DNA of 6,028 nucleotides, taken from assembly GCA_001803705.1 (NCBI GenBank), contig MHDY01000086.1:1-6028 (forward strand). The letters are read 5' to 3'. The notes below the pieces were generated by a model that had not been told where the DNA came from, made no database searches, and saw only the letters and a list, made by a program, of their open reading frames with translations. Below are positions 1 to 6,028 of this stretch, in pieces; within the stretch, counting starts at the first letter, position 1; every line of letters starts with the position of its first letter. The DNA is from Nitrospirae bacterium GWC2_56_14. GTDB lineage: Bacteria > Nitrospirota > UBA9217. The position numbers and the translations under genes are program-made.

Positions 1-1
1 C

Positions 2-826
2 ACCTGCTGCGACGCCTCGGAAATGCTGAAGGACCGGTACCATGACTACGAACAAGTCGTGGGGTTCTCGGCAACGTTAAAGCCCTTTGATTACTATGCG
101 CGGCTTTCGGGGCTCGACCCCCTGACTGTCAAAACCGCGGAGTTCCCAAGCCCGTTCCCAAAAGAGCATCGCAAGCTCCTGATCATTCCCCAGATCTCGA
201 CCAAATACTCGGACCGCGAACGCAACTACGGGAAGATAGCCGACGTCATCATGCGGATAACGGCTTTGCGGCCGGGGAATTATTTCGCCTTCTTCCCGAG
301 CTTTGAATTCCTGGAACGGGTGCTGGGCCTTTTCTCCGGTCCTGAAGGTTTTACCATTCTCAAACAGGAGCGTGAGATGAAGTCCGCCAGGGTCAAAGAG
401 GTATTGGAGCAGCTCCGCGAGGGGAACGTTCCGAAGATCCTCTTTGCCGTACAAGGCGGTACGTTCTCCGAAGGAGTGGACTATCCGGGTGAGATGGCAA
501 TCGGAGCGTTCGTGATCGGGCCGCCGCTGCCGAACTTCGATCTTGAACGGGAACAGATGCGGGAGTATTACGAGAGGCGATACCACGCGGGCTTTGATTA
601 TGCCTATGTGATCCCTGCCATGGCAAAGGCGGTCCAGGCTGCCGGCAGGGTGATCCGGTCCGAAAAAGACCGGGGCCTTATCGTGCTGATGGATAACCGG
701 TTCGTTCAGCCGGCTTATTCCCGGTCCATGCCGACCGACTGGTTCGGATCCGATGTCAATGAACTGGTCTCAGAGAGCATCTTGAACGACGTGGCCATGT
801 TTTGGGCGAAGAGTGTTTCTTTCTGA
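2..826 (+). CDS. DinG/XPD (Rad3)-family ATP-dependent DNA helicase, C-terminal part (5' end outside window)
   Basis: The reading frame is open from base 2, so the first in-window ATG (23) is almost certainly internal; 274 residues are visible. They form the second RecA-like (helicase C-terminal) domain of a superfamily 2 DNA helicase of the DinG/XPD group. Numbering from base 2: a motif III-like GFSATL at about 21-26, a motif IV-like FFPS at 97-100, motif V GGTFSEGVDYPG at 152-163, and motif VI QAAGRVIRSEKD at 212-223 with the arginine-finger-type residues R216 and R219. Family knowledge: these enzymes unwind DNA 5'-3' using ATP, and many carry a 4Fe-4S cluster in the N-terminal half; the Walker motifs and any cluster cysteines would lie upstream, out of view. 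The gene ends in TGA. No clear hairpin-plus-T-run terminator follows. The exact subfamily (DinG, YoaA or a nuclease-associated type) cannot be decided from this half. Confidence 0.93.
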   Translation, partial: TCCDASEMLKDRYHDYEQVVGFSATLKPFDYYARLSGLDPLTVKTAEFPSPFPKEHRKLLIIPQISTKYSDRERNYGKIADVIMRITALRPGNYFAFFPSFEFLERVLGLFSGPEGFTILKQEREMKSARVKEVLEQLREGNVPKILFAVQGGTFSEGVDYPGEMAIGAFVIGPPLPNFDLEREQMREYYERRYHAGFDYAYVIPAMAKAVQAAGRVIRSEKDRGLIVLMDNRFVQPAYSRSMPTDWFGSDVNELVSESILNDVAMFWAKSVSF

Positions 827-860
827 TCCCTGGATTGAAAAAATTTATCTCAATTGTCAA

Positions 861-877
861 TACCCCGTCGTTACCCC
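861..877 (+). promoter_or_regulatory. TACCCC direct repeat one helical turn apart, upstream of the -35 box
   Basis: TACCCC occurs at 861-866 and again at 872-877. The copies are 11 bp apart start to start and end 10 bp before the -35 hexamer at 888. Two half-sites on the same DNA face just upstream of a promoter is the usual layout for a dimeric activator, such as an OmpR/PhoB-type regulator. The regulator itself is not identifiable. The second copy lies inside the left arm of the longer inverted repeat, so the two signals are not independent. Confidence 0.3.
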
Positions 878-887
878 ATGTATTTTC

Positions 888-916
888 TTGACCAATGTAT
901 GAGCTAACTCTATACT
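888..916 (+). promoter_or_regulatory. Sigma-70 promoter for the YARHG gene and probably the giant repeat gene
   Basis: TTGACC at 888-893 matches the -35 consensus at 5 of 6 bases. TATACT at 911-916 matches the -10 consensus at 5 of 6. The spacer is exactly 17 bp. Transcription should begin near 922-924, leaving a leader of about 145 nt before the ATG at 1068. An inverted repeat ATGAG/CTCAT (899-903 and 915-919) overlaps the -10 box and could be a repressor site. No comparably good promoter was seen directly upstream of the third gene. Confidence 0.75.
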
Positions 917-924
917 CATCTCCA

Positions 925-961
925 TATGCAGAATGATCGTTCTTCGAGGAACGTATGCATA
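925..961 (+). promoter_or_regulatory. Hairpin at the 5' end of the predicted leader RNA
   Basis: An outer stem pairs TATGCA (925-930) with TGCATA (956-961), and an inner stem pairs CGTTC (938-942) with GAACG (949-953) around a 6-nt loop. An asymmetric internal loop of 7 and 2 nt separates them. It begins within a few bases of the predicted transcription start, so it could protect the 5' end of the message. The right outer strand can alternatively pair downstream: ACGC 961-964 with GCGT 982-985. No conserved core of a riboswitch class I know was recognised. No T-run follows, so it is not an intrinsic terminator. Confidence 0.4.
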
Positions 962-1067
962 CGCCCCCGATCCGGTCGTTTGCGTGCCGCAGGGAAGATC
1001 GTGATAAAAAAGAGTGAATGGGGTAATGACGTAAATACTGCAGGATAAATACAAAGCGGAGGGGTCC

Positions 1068-2279
1068 ATGAAAAAAGTTTCGATCGCGTTACTCGTAGTA
1101 CTCTCGATAACGATGGCAGGTGTTTCCTACGCAGCTGACTGGAACCTCGTGAAGAACGTGAAGCGGCTGGAGCGTGTGGCGCCGGACTACCAGGATGACA
1201 AGGAGATAGACAGGAAATTTCTCGATGTGCTCGATCTGACTGAGAAGACCAAAAAGGACGCGGAGGTCTACGACGAGTCAAAAAGGATAGCTGCCATGCC
1301 TGCCCTGGGCCAGAGCAAATACATGGATTCCTTCCGGTATTATATGTTCGTCCGGTCGATCGGTGTATCGAGGTCCGGCACTGCCGAGCCTGACTACTGG
1401 CTTGGGCTTCTCAAAACCAATGAAAAAAGCCCCCATCTTTTGGCCGCGTTGCTCGTTCGTATGAGACTTCTGCCGAAGAACTCGACCGATATCCGGCGTG
1501 ATGCGCAGCTTGCCGTGAACTGGATCAAGGCGCAAAAGCCCGACATGAAGGTCCGGGCCCCGGAATATGCGGGCAACATGCTTCTTGGATACAGGCCGCG
1601 AACGGATTTTGCTGAAGGCGAAGTTCTGAAACTCTACAAACTTTCGTACTACAAGGAAACGGTCACTCCACCGGCTGGTTTTCTCGATGATGACACCTAT
1701 GTGTCCCTGCTGAACCGGATCAAGGATGGCCGCGAAGAGGTCATGGCCGAGATGACCGCTATTTACCGCAAGATGGGCAAGCGCAAGGAAGCGTCCGGCA
1801 TCCTGTACCAGCACGCCATGCTCAAAGCCGCTGTTAAGGACTTTAAGCAGGCAAAGACGCTTCTTGACGATGCGGTAAAACTCAACGCTGAAAACACGGA
1901 GGCGAAGAAAGAACGCGACCGGATCAAGCTGGAACTCACCTATCAGTCGCTCGCGCCCGCTGCGCCGGCTCCTCAGGTTAATACCGAAGATGAGCTCGGG
2001 ATTCCGGAGCACTTTAAATCCGTCGAGAGCTATCTTACGCCGGTGGACCGGATCGTCACCGAGACCGACCTCCAGGGGCGGAGCAAAGCGGAGCTTCGCG
2101 TGATGCGGAACGAGGTCTACGCCCGCCACGGCAGGGTCTTCCAGTCACCTGAGCTGCATGATTATTTTACCAAGAAGTCCTGGTACAGCCAGAACCCGAG
2201 CTACGCTGACAGCCTTCTCAGCAGCGTGGATAAGGAGAATGTCCGGGTCATCCAGGAGAGCGAGAACAAGGCGCACTAG
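1068..2279 (+). CDS. Exported TPR-like protein with C-terminal YARHG domain
   Basis: This complete gene encodes 403 residues and ends in TAG. The start is supported by GGAGG at 1058-1062, five bases before the ATG. Residues 1-22 form a typical Sec signal peptide: KK at 2-3, a hydrophobic core at about 4-19, and a likely cleavage site after SYA (22). There is no lipobox. Residues about 24-230 are mostly helical and charged and match no family I can name. A TPR-like helical hairpin is visible at about 249-283. An Ala/Pro linker at 294-303 leads to a YARHG domain at about 334-399: the signature YARHG is at 351-355, followed by F358, L363, W372-Y373 and a C-terminal N391. YARHG is a presumed extracellular domain of about 70 residues without known catalytic activity. 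The likely location is the periplasm or cell surface, and a binding or scaffold role is inference. The gene is probably transcribed from the promoter at 888-916 together with the next gene, 80 nt downstream. Confidence 0.93.
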   Translation: MKKVSIALLVVLSITMAGVSYAADWNLVKNVKRLERVAPDYQDDKEIDRKFLDVLDLTEKTKKDAEVYDESKRIAAMPALGQSKYMDSFRYYMFVRSIGVSRSGTAEPDYWLGLLKTNEKSPHLLAALLVRMRLLPKNSTDIRRDAQLAVNWIKAQKPDMKVRAPEYAGNMLLGYRPRTDFAEGEVLKLYKLSYYKETVTPPAGFLDDDTYVSLLNRIKDGREEVMAEMTAIYRKMGKRKEASGILYQHAMLKAAVKDFKQAKTLLDDAVKLNAENTEAKKERDRIKLELTYQSLAPAAPAPQVNTEDELGIPEHFKSVESYLTPVDRIVTETDLQGRSKAELRVMRNEVYARHGRVFQSPELHDYFTKKSWYSQNPSYADSLLSSVDKENVRVIQESENKAH

Positions 2280-2284
2280 GAGCA

Positions 2285-2332
2285 GGCCGGGGCGGCCACC
2301 AGTTGAAGCAGTGAGAACTGTCCGTTCCGGAC
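2285..2332 (+). other. Two small hairpins in the spacer between the YARHG gene and the giant gene
   Basis: GGCC (2285-2288) can pair with GGCC (2294-2297) around a 5-nt loop, and GTCCG (2320-2324) with CGGAC (2328-2332) around TTC. The second is followed by CATTTTCCC, which has only four T residues, two bases after the stem. This is too weak to call an intrinsic terminator. The hairpins may stabilise the 3' end of the first cistron or lower expression of the second. The 80-nt spacer shows no promoter I would accept. Confidence 0.3.
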
Positions 2333-2346
2333 CATTTTCCCGCACC

Positions 2347-2353
2347 AAGGAGG
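2347..2353 (+). promoter_or_regulatory. Shine-Dalgarno AAGGAGG that decides the start of the giant gene
   Basis: A near-perfect anti-16S match, AAGGAGG, lies here. Two in-frame ATG codons follow, at 2354 and 2360. The first abuts the Shine-Dalgarno sequence with no spacing and is a poor initiation site. The second has a 6-nt spacer, so translation should start at 2360. The choice adds or removes only two residues before the signal peptide. Confidence 0.85.
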
Positions 2354-2359
2354 ATGTCC

Positions 2360-5300
2360 ATGAAGGCGAATGATCGCCCACAGTTTTGCTTACTGTATTC
2401 TTTTATTTGGTTTCTTCTCCTTGTGTGTGGTCTGTACCCTGCGGGCCTGCAGGCCGCGCCCGCAGCCGCACCGGCAACTTTGAGCAAATCCGATCTCCCC
2501 GCCCGGGGACGACAGGAATCCATTCTGACGATCAGATCGTTCGGGCGCTACGCCGTTACTGTCAAGAGCGACCAGGGGACGGGGCTGCAGCTCATTGACC
2601 GCATGGCGGGGCCGGGAACGATTTCCGGCGCCGCAGGTGAACGGGACGGCAGGCTTGATCTCTTCCTGGAGCGGGGTGATTACAAGATCATCACCCACGG
2701 CCACGACAAGGCTTCCGGAACTATTCGCCTGGAAGCGCATCCCTTTCTGGAAAAGAATGCGCCGCAGCCGGCCGCGCTCATCGAATACAAACTGACGGAG
2801 ACCGAACTCAAGGATTTCGAGCAGGCATCCTATTGGATCGAGATCAAGGAACGCAAACGCGTGGTCCTTGAAGCAGCGGGCCGGGGTCTGGCCGATCTGC
2901 GCTTATGGAAAGACGGCGCATGGCTTGTCGATGAAACGCCGGCCACTGCAACGGTGCAGCCGAAAACAGGCAGGCCTTTGCGCGTCTGCCGTCTTGCCGC
3001 CGAGCTTGAACCCGGACTGTATCTTCTCACCGCCTATGGCGGGCCTGCCCTGTCCTGGGCCGACGATACGGGCCAGCATCCTTTCTATATTCGCTCGGGC
3101 ATTCCTGAGCTGGGTTCCGTGACCCGGAAGCGCAACTCCCTAAGTCCCTTCGGAACAGACTACTTTATCGTTCCCGGATCAAGCACCTACTTCAGGATCG
3201 AGCTGCCGGAAGCGCGCGAACTGTCCCTTCAGGCAGGGTGGATCAGCCAGGACGATCCCTTTGGCAACAATGGACCGATGAAGACCATTCAGAAGAACTC
3301 CTCTCCTCCTGTTGCCGAGCTGTATACGGCGGCGAATAAGGACGCAAAGCATATCGTCACCATCACCGGCGAGGCCGGCATGCCCTACGTGTTTCAGCAG
3401 TTCGAGTCGAATTATTCCTATTCGTTCCAGGGGACCGGCGATTACTGGATAGCGAGCGTTCACTCCGGCTCTCCTCAGGATTCGGTGGATGCCACCGGGG
3501 TCCTCGTATCGGGCAGCGACACCTACCGGATCCGCCCCCTGTCCGAGCAGACGATCGAGCTGGACCAGACAACGGGATATTCGCGCCGCGCGAACCTGTT
3601 GGATTCTCTCACGCTCTTTCTCAAGATCAACACGAAAGGGCCTTACCAGGTCGTCTCGCAGGGCGTTGAGGCCCGCTTCCTCATCGAACCGTTTTTAACG
3701 TCGCGGCCCCGGGAATACGCGCAGCCGAAAGCGCAGCCGGGCGGCTCTACGTGGGAACTCGATCCCGGCTACTACGTTCTGACCATCGAACCCGTGAAGA
3801 AAGGGATCATGGACCTCATCATTCGTCCCGCATCCTGGGTGAGCTGGGTGTGGGGAAAGCTCGATCTGGATAAGGAGAAGAAGTCAGCGCCCGTGCGCGC
3901 AGCAGTCCGTTTTCCCCGGATCTCGCTGAGTCGCGATCTTTGGTACACGTTGTACCTGAACCGTCAGCCGGAGGTCAGAACAGGACTCGTGGTCCGCGCC
4001 CTGCCGTTGGACCTGATCGACCCGCTTCCGGTGACGCAGCGGCCCGATGAAACCGTGACCGTTCCTTTTACCGTATCCGAAGAGGGGACGCTCCGGGCCG
4101 AAGCCGAAGACGGATCGCTCATGGACCTGTCCGTGGATCGCGGGCCCTGGCAAAAAACGCACAACGTGAGCATGGGCCGCCACGACCTTTCCGTACGCAC
4201 AACGGCAAAGGACACGATTAACTATGCCCTTTCCCTGGAACCGCACCGGTTCAGCGCCGCAACCCCGCTGCCGTCACTTTCGCAAACAGCACTCGACAGC
4301 CTCCCGAAATTCCCGGTCCTGACGGACAGCAGGCCGCTCTTTTTCGACCTGGGCCGCACGTCTGCAGCGACCTTCAACCTGCGGGCGGACAAATCCACCC
4401 TCTACCAGGTCCAGTCCACGGGGCTTCTTGCCACGGAAGGCGATCTTCGCAGCAGGACCACGCCCCGGTTTGTGCGGGAATCGGAGAACGGCAAAGGCAG
4501 AAACTTCTTCATGCGGCAATACCTGCACGAGGGCGACTACCAGATCACCGTTGCCAGCAAAAGGCAGTCAAAGGGACATCTCGGCTTGACCATGAAGAAG
4601 AGCGGCTTGATCCAGGGAGGCTTTCTCACGAGCCGCACGCCCGCGCGTCTTTCGCTGGAAGCGGGAACATCAGCCGTCTATCAATTCATCGTCACCAAAC
4701 CCGGCGAATACCGGGTCCGCGCCTTCGGGCTCGGGAGGACGCTCAAATGCCGGCTCGAAGACAAGGATGGATGGCCGGTCATGGCTCCCAACAGCAAGGC
4801 GGATATCACCCGCGTTTTCGATAAGGGCAAGTACCGGTTGATCATCCTGCCGGAAAATACGAACGCCAGGATCGTGACGTTGATCGAACCGGTGCAGCGG
4901 CCGCGAAGGTTCAAGGGACACGGCCCCCACGGGCTGCCGTTGGCCGTTGCCGTGGACCATACCTGGAGAGAGCCTGCATCGGGGAAAGAGCGCAGGCCCG
5001 ATCAGTGGAAATTCGAACTTCCCGCGGACGGTGATGTCTCGATAGAACTGACCGGAGAGATGCAGGCCGATCTGCTGCTGATACATCCTGACGGAACGTC
5101 AAAGCGCGCTGCTTTCATCCCGCCGATGAGGGGGTGGCAGGGCAGGCTGCAGGCGGGTGCGTACCGCATCGACGCGGTCTCTCTGCGCGTCAACAACCAG
5201 GCTGCCTACCGCGTGGCTGTCCGGCCTCTTCCCCTCATGGCCGGCTTAAGCCGCGATGTCAGCATACCATCGGTTGTGCCTGTGGCGATCGGCCAGACGG

Positions 5301-6028
5301 GCGTGGTGGAAATATCGTCGTTCGGCGGCGTTGACGTGAAGGCTCGTTTGACGACGGAGGACGGAACCGTGATCGCCGAGAACGACGACCGGCCCGATGA
5401 CTGGAATTTCCATATTGGTACGTCGTTGCAGCAGGGAACATACCGGCTGCACGTTGATCCGGTCGGGTCCGGACACGGAACCTGTACCGTGTCGATCAGG
5501 GCGCCGAAGGAAGAGGAGAAAAAAGCGCTCCTCCTGCCGGCGAGCGAGAAGATAACGCTCACTGATTCAGTCCAGATTTTTCCGCTCACGCTTCCGGCCA
5601 AGGGAGAGCTCCTGATGCTGTCCGCGCGGGCGCCGGAAAACGTCGGACTGGCAGTCGAAGCGTCGGACCAGGGAGGCTGGAAAACCATTGGTTCCACATC
5701 GGGGCGTAATGCCTATCTCGAAGCGCCTCTTCGCGAGCCCCAGGCGCCGGCGTCGCCTGCCCGGTATCGACTGCGTCTCTGGTCCATGGACCGGCGCGAT
5801 ACGGCGGTTGAGCTCTCCGCGCTGTTCCTTTCACCTCGTCAGTTCAATGAAGGCGACCTGCAAAAAGGCATCGAGCTGTCTTTAGCCCAGGAGGCGGGAA
5901 TGCCCGTTGCGGCAGCGGTGGTGCGGATCGATCGCGGCGGATTGCTTCGCATCCCGGAAGAATTCCGAAGCCTGCGCTGGTCGGCAGGCTCGCTCCGTGC
6001 CTGCAGGCAGCAGGAAAACTATCTTCCC
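2360..6028 (+). CDS. Giant exported repeat protein with PPC-like beta-sandwich modules (3' end outside window)
   Basis: The frame stays open for exactly 1223 codons to the window edge, so the protein is longer than what is seen. An N-terminal signal peptide is clear: basic start, hydrophobic core at about 11-26, likely cleavage after LQA (32), then an Ala/Pro-rich stretch at 33-39. The cysteine at 23 is preceded by Val, so it is not a lipobox. The rest is a series of beta-rich modules, each ending in a motif close to L-x-x-G-x-Y-x-L-x-V. The aromatic position falls at residues 108, 221, 362, 472, 608 (His), 727, 784, 825, 935, 1028 and 1136. In several modules an upstream L-x-x-x-D-G strand-turn is visible (G186, G804, G912, G1002). 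This two-part pattern is that of bacterial PPC domains, which are beta-sandwiches of secreted proteins. The best copy is at about 975-1033, with TEDGTV, NDD and then LQQGTYRLHV. A charged linker lies at 1048-1056. There are few cysteines and no catalytic motif. It is likely periplasmic or surface-located, co-transcribed with the YARHG gene. Its function is unknown; Ig-like or carbohydrate-binding sandwiches are alternatives to PPC. Confidence 0.88.
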   Translation, partial: MKANDRPQFCLLYSFIWFLLLVCGLYPAGLQAAPAAAPATLSKSDLPARGRQESILTIRSFGRYAVTVKSDQGTGLQLIDRMAGPGTISGAAGERDGRLDLFLERGDYKIITHGHDKASGTIRLEAHPFLEKNAPQPAALIEYKLTETELKDFEQASYWIEIKERKRVVLEAAGRGLADLRLWKDGAWLVDETPATATVQPKTGRPLRVCRLAAELEPGLYLLTAYGGPALSWADDTGQHPFYIRSGIPELGSVTRKRNSLSPFGTDYFIVPGSSTYFRIELPEARELSLQAGWISQDDPFGNNGPMKTIQKNSSPPVAELYTAANKDAKHIVTITGEAGMPYVFQQFESNYSYSFQGTGDYWIASVHSGSPQDSVDATGVLVSGSDTYRIRPLSEQTIELDQTTGYSRRANLLDSLTLFLKINTKGPYQVVSQGVEARFLIEPFLTSRPREYAQPKAQPGGSTWELDPGYYVLTIEPVKKGIMDLIIRPASWVSWVWGKLDLDKEKKSAPVRAAVRFPRISLSRDLWYTLYLNRQPEVRTGLVVRALPLDLIDPLPVTQRPDETVTVPFTVSEEGTLRAEAEDGSLMDLSVDRGPWQKTHNVSMGRHDLSVRTTAKDTINYALSLEPHRFSAATPLPSLSQTALDSLPKFPVLTDSRPLFFDLGRTSAATFNLRADKSTLYQVQSTGLLATEGDLRSRTTPRFVRESENGKGRNFFMRQYLHEGDYQITVASKRQSKGHLGLTMKKSGLIQGGFLTSRTPARLSLEAGTSAVYQFIVTKPGEYRVRAFGLGRTLKCRLEDKDGWPVMAPNSKADITRVFDKGKYRLIILPENTNARIVTLIEPVQRPRRFKGHGPHGLPLAVAVDHTWREPASGKERRPDQWKFELPADGDVSIELTGEMQADLLLIHPDGTSKRAAFIPPMRGWQGRLQAGAYRIDAVSLRVNNQAAYRVAVRPLPLMAGLSRDVSIPSVVPVAIGQTGVVEISSFGGVDVKARLTTEDGTVIAENDDRPDDWNFHIGTSLQQGTYRLHVDPVGSGHGTCTVSIRAPKEEEKKALLLPASEKITLTDSVQIFPLTLPAKGELLMLSARAPENVGLAVEASDQGGWKTIGSTSGRNAYLEAPLREPQAPASPARYRLRLWSMDRRDTAVELSALFLSPRQFNEGDLQKGIELSLAQEAGMPVAAAVVRIDRGGLLRIPEEFRSLRWSAGSLRACRQQENYLP
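2663..5782 (+). repeat. Protein-level repeat: eleven copies of a G-x-Y strand motif in the giant protein
   Basis: The copies include FLERGDYKIIT, LEPGLYLLTA, GTGDYWIASV, LDPGYYVLTI, MGRHDLSV, LHEGDYQITV, KPGEYRVRA, FDKGKYRLII, LQAGAYRIDA, LQQGTYRLHV and the weaker PARYRLRL. Spacing between successive aromatic positions is 113, 141, 110, 136, 119, 57, 41, 110, 93 and 108 residues, so most steps fit a domain of roughly 110 residues. The 57/41 pair fits one compact module (about 773-838) that carries both an early and a late copy of the motif. DNA identity between copies is not evident, so the duplications are old. Confidence 0.75.

Larger units (their letters stand above)
866..1031. repeat. 14-bp inverted repeat (13/14) bracketing the promoter and most of the leader
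   Basis: The left arm CGTCGTTACCCCAT (866-879) and the reverse complement of 1018-1031, CGTCATTACCCCAT, differ at one position only. The arms enclose 138 bp that contain the sigma-70 promoter and most of the 5' leader of the next gene. With the transcription start near 923, the arms sit at roughly -57 to -44 and +96 to +109. Two readings fit: paired operators for a looping repressor, or the terminal inverted repeats of a very small non-autonomous element. There is no coding capacity inside. The left arm is outside the predicted transcript, so this is not an RNA stem from this promoter. Confidence 0.6.

Noticed and set aside
23..25. ATG as the true start of the helicase gene
   Set aside because: The frame is open upstream to the window edge with family-like sequence, there is no Shine-Dalgarno sequence, and a helicase cannot function with only the C-terminal domain.
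77..586. 169-codon minus-strand open frame
   Set aside because: It is antisense to the conserved helicase domain and has no recognisable protein features.
827..860. Terminator after the helicase gene
   Set aside because: Only a short A/T-rich stretch (GAAAAAATTTATC) and the palindrome CAATTG are present, with no GC-rich stem followed by a T run.
1278..2129. 283-codon open frame on the minus strand
   Set aside because: It lies wholly antisense to the YARHG gene, which has a signal peptide, a Shine-Dalgarno sequence and a known domain. The antisense translation is rich in Arg, Leu and His with no family motif, as expected of a shadow frame.
2320..2338. Intrinsic terminator between the YARHG gene and the giant gene
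   Set aside because: The stem is 5 bp with a 3-nt loop, and the T run is only four bases and offset from the stem. This is too weak to accept.
2354..2356. Alternative ATG start of the giant gene
   Set aside because: It directly abuts AAGGAGG with zero spacing; the ATG at 2360 has a proper 6-nt spacer.
2417..2428. Lipobox ending at Cys23 of the giant protein (LLVC)
   Set aside because: The residue before the cysteine is Val rather than Gly, Ala or Ser, and a better signal peptidase I site (LQA) follows at residue 32.
2386..5885. Many short open frames on both strands across the last two thirds of the window
   Set aside because: All overlap the single continuous frame from 2360 to the window end, which has a signal peptide and repeated domain motifs. 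The short frames have neither ribosome sites nor recognisable content.

Overview
The window is chromosome-like bacterial DNA, moderately GC-rich and densely coded on the + strand. It holds the end of one gene, a short regulatory region, one complete gene and the beginning of a very large gene. Two of the three products carry Sec-type signal peptides. The promoter is an ordinary sigma-70 type and the Shine-Dalgarno sequences are strong. This fits a Gram-negative bacterium, perhaps a Desulfobacterota/Deltaproteobacteria or Nitrospirota-like lineage. That placement is an impression from protein style, not proof.

Region by region: (1) 2-826 is the C-terminal helicase domain of a DinG/XPD (Rad3)-type superfamily 2 DNA helicase, cut off at its 5' side by the window edge. 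(2) 827-1067 is a non-coding region with a well-formed sigma-70 promoter (TTGACC, 17 bp, TATACT) and a leader of about 145 nt. The promoter and most of the leader lie between the arms of a 14-bp inverted repeat matching at 13 of 14 positions (866-879 and 1018-1031). Smaller direct and inverted repeats surround the promoter, and the leader can form competing hairpins. (3) 1068-2279 encodes a 403-residue exported protein with a helical, partly TPR-like body and a C-terminal YARHG domain. (4) 2280-2359 is an 80-nt spacer with two small hairpins and no convincing terminator or promoter. (5) 2360-6028 is the start of a giant exported protein, at least 1223 residues with no stop before the window ends. 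It is built from repeated beta-sandwich-like modules that resemble bacterial pre-peptidase C-terminal (PPC) domains.

The helicase looks unrelated to what follows, since a 241-bp gap and a new promoter separate them. The YARHG protein and the giant repeat protein are probably co-transcribed from the promoter at 888-916 and act outside the cytoplasm. No enzyme active site is recognisable in either, so the function of the pair is unknown. I saw no tRNA, rRNA, CRISPR array, transposase or phage gene.
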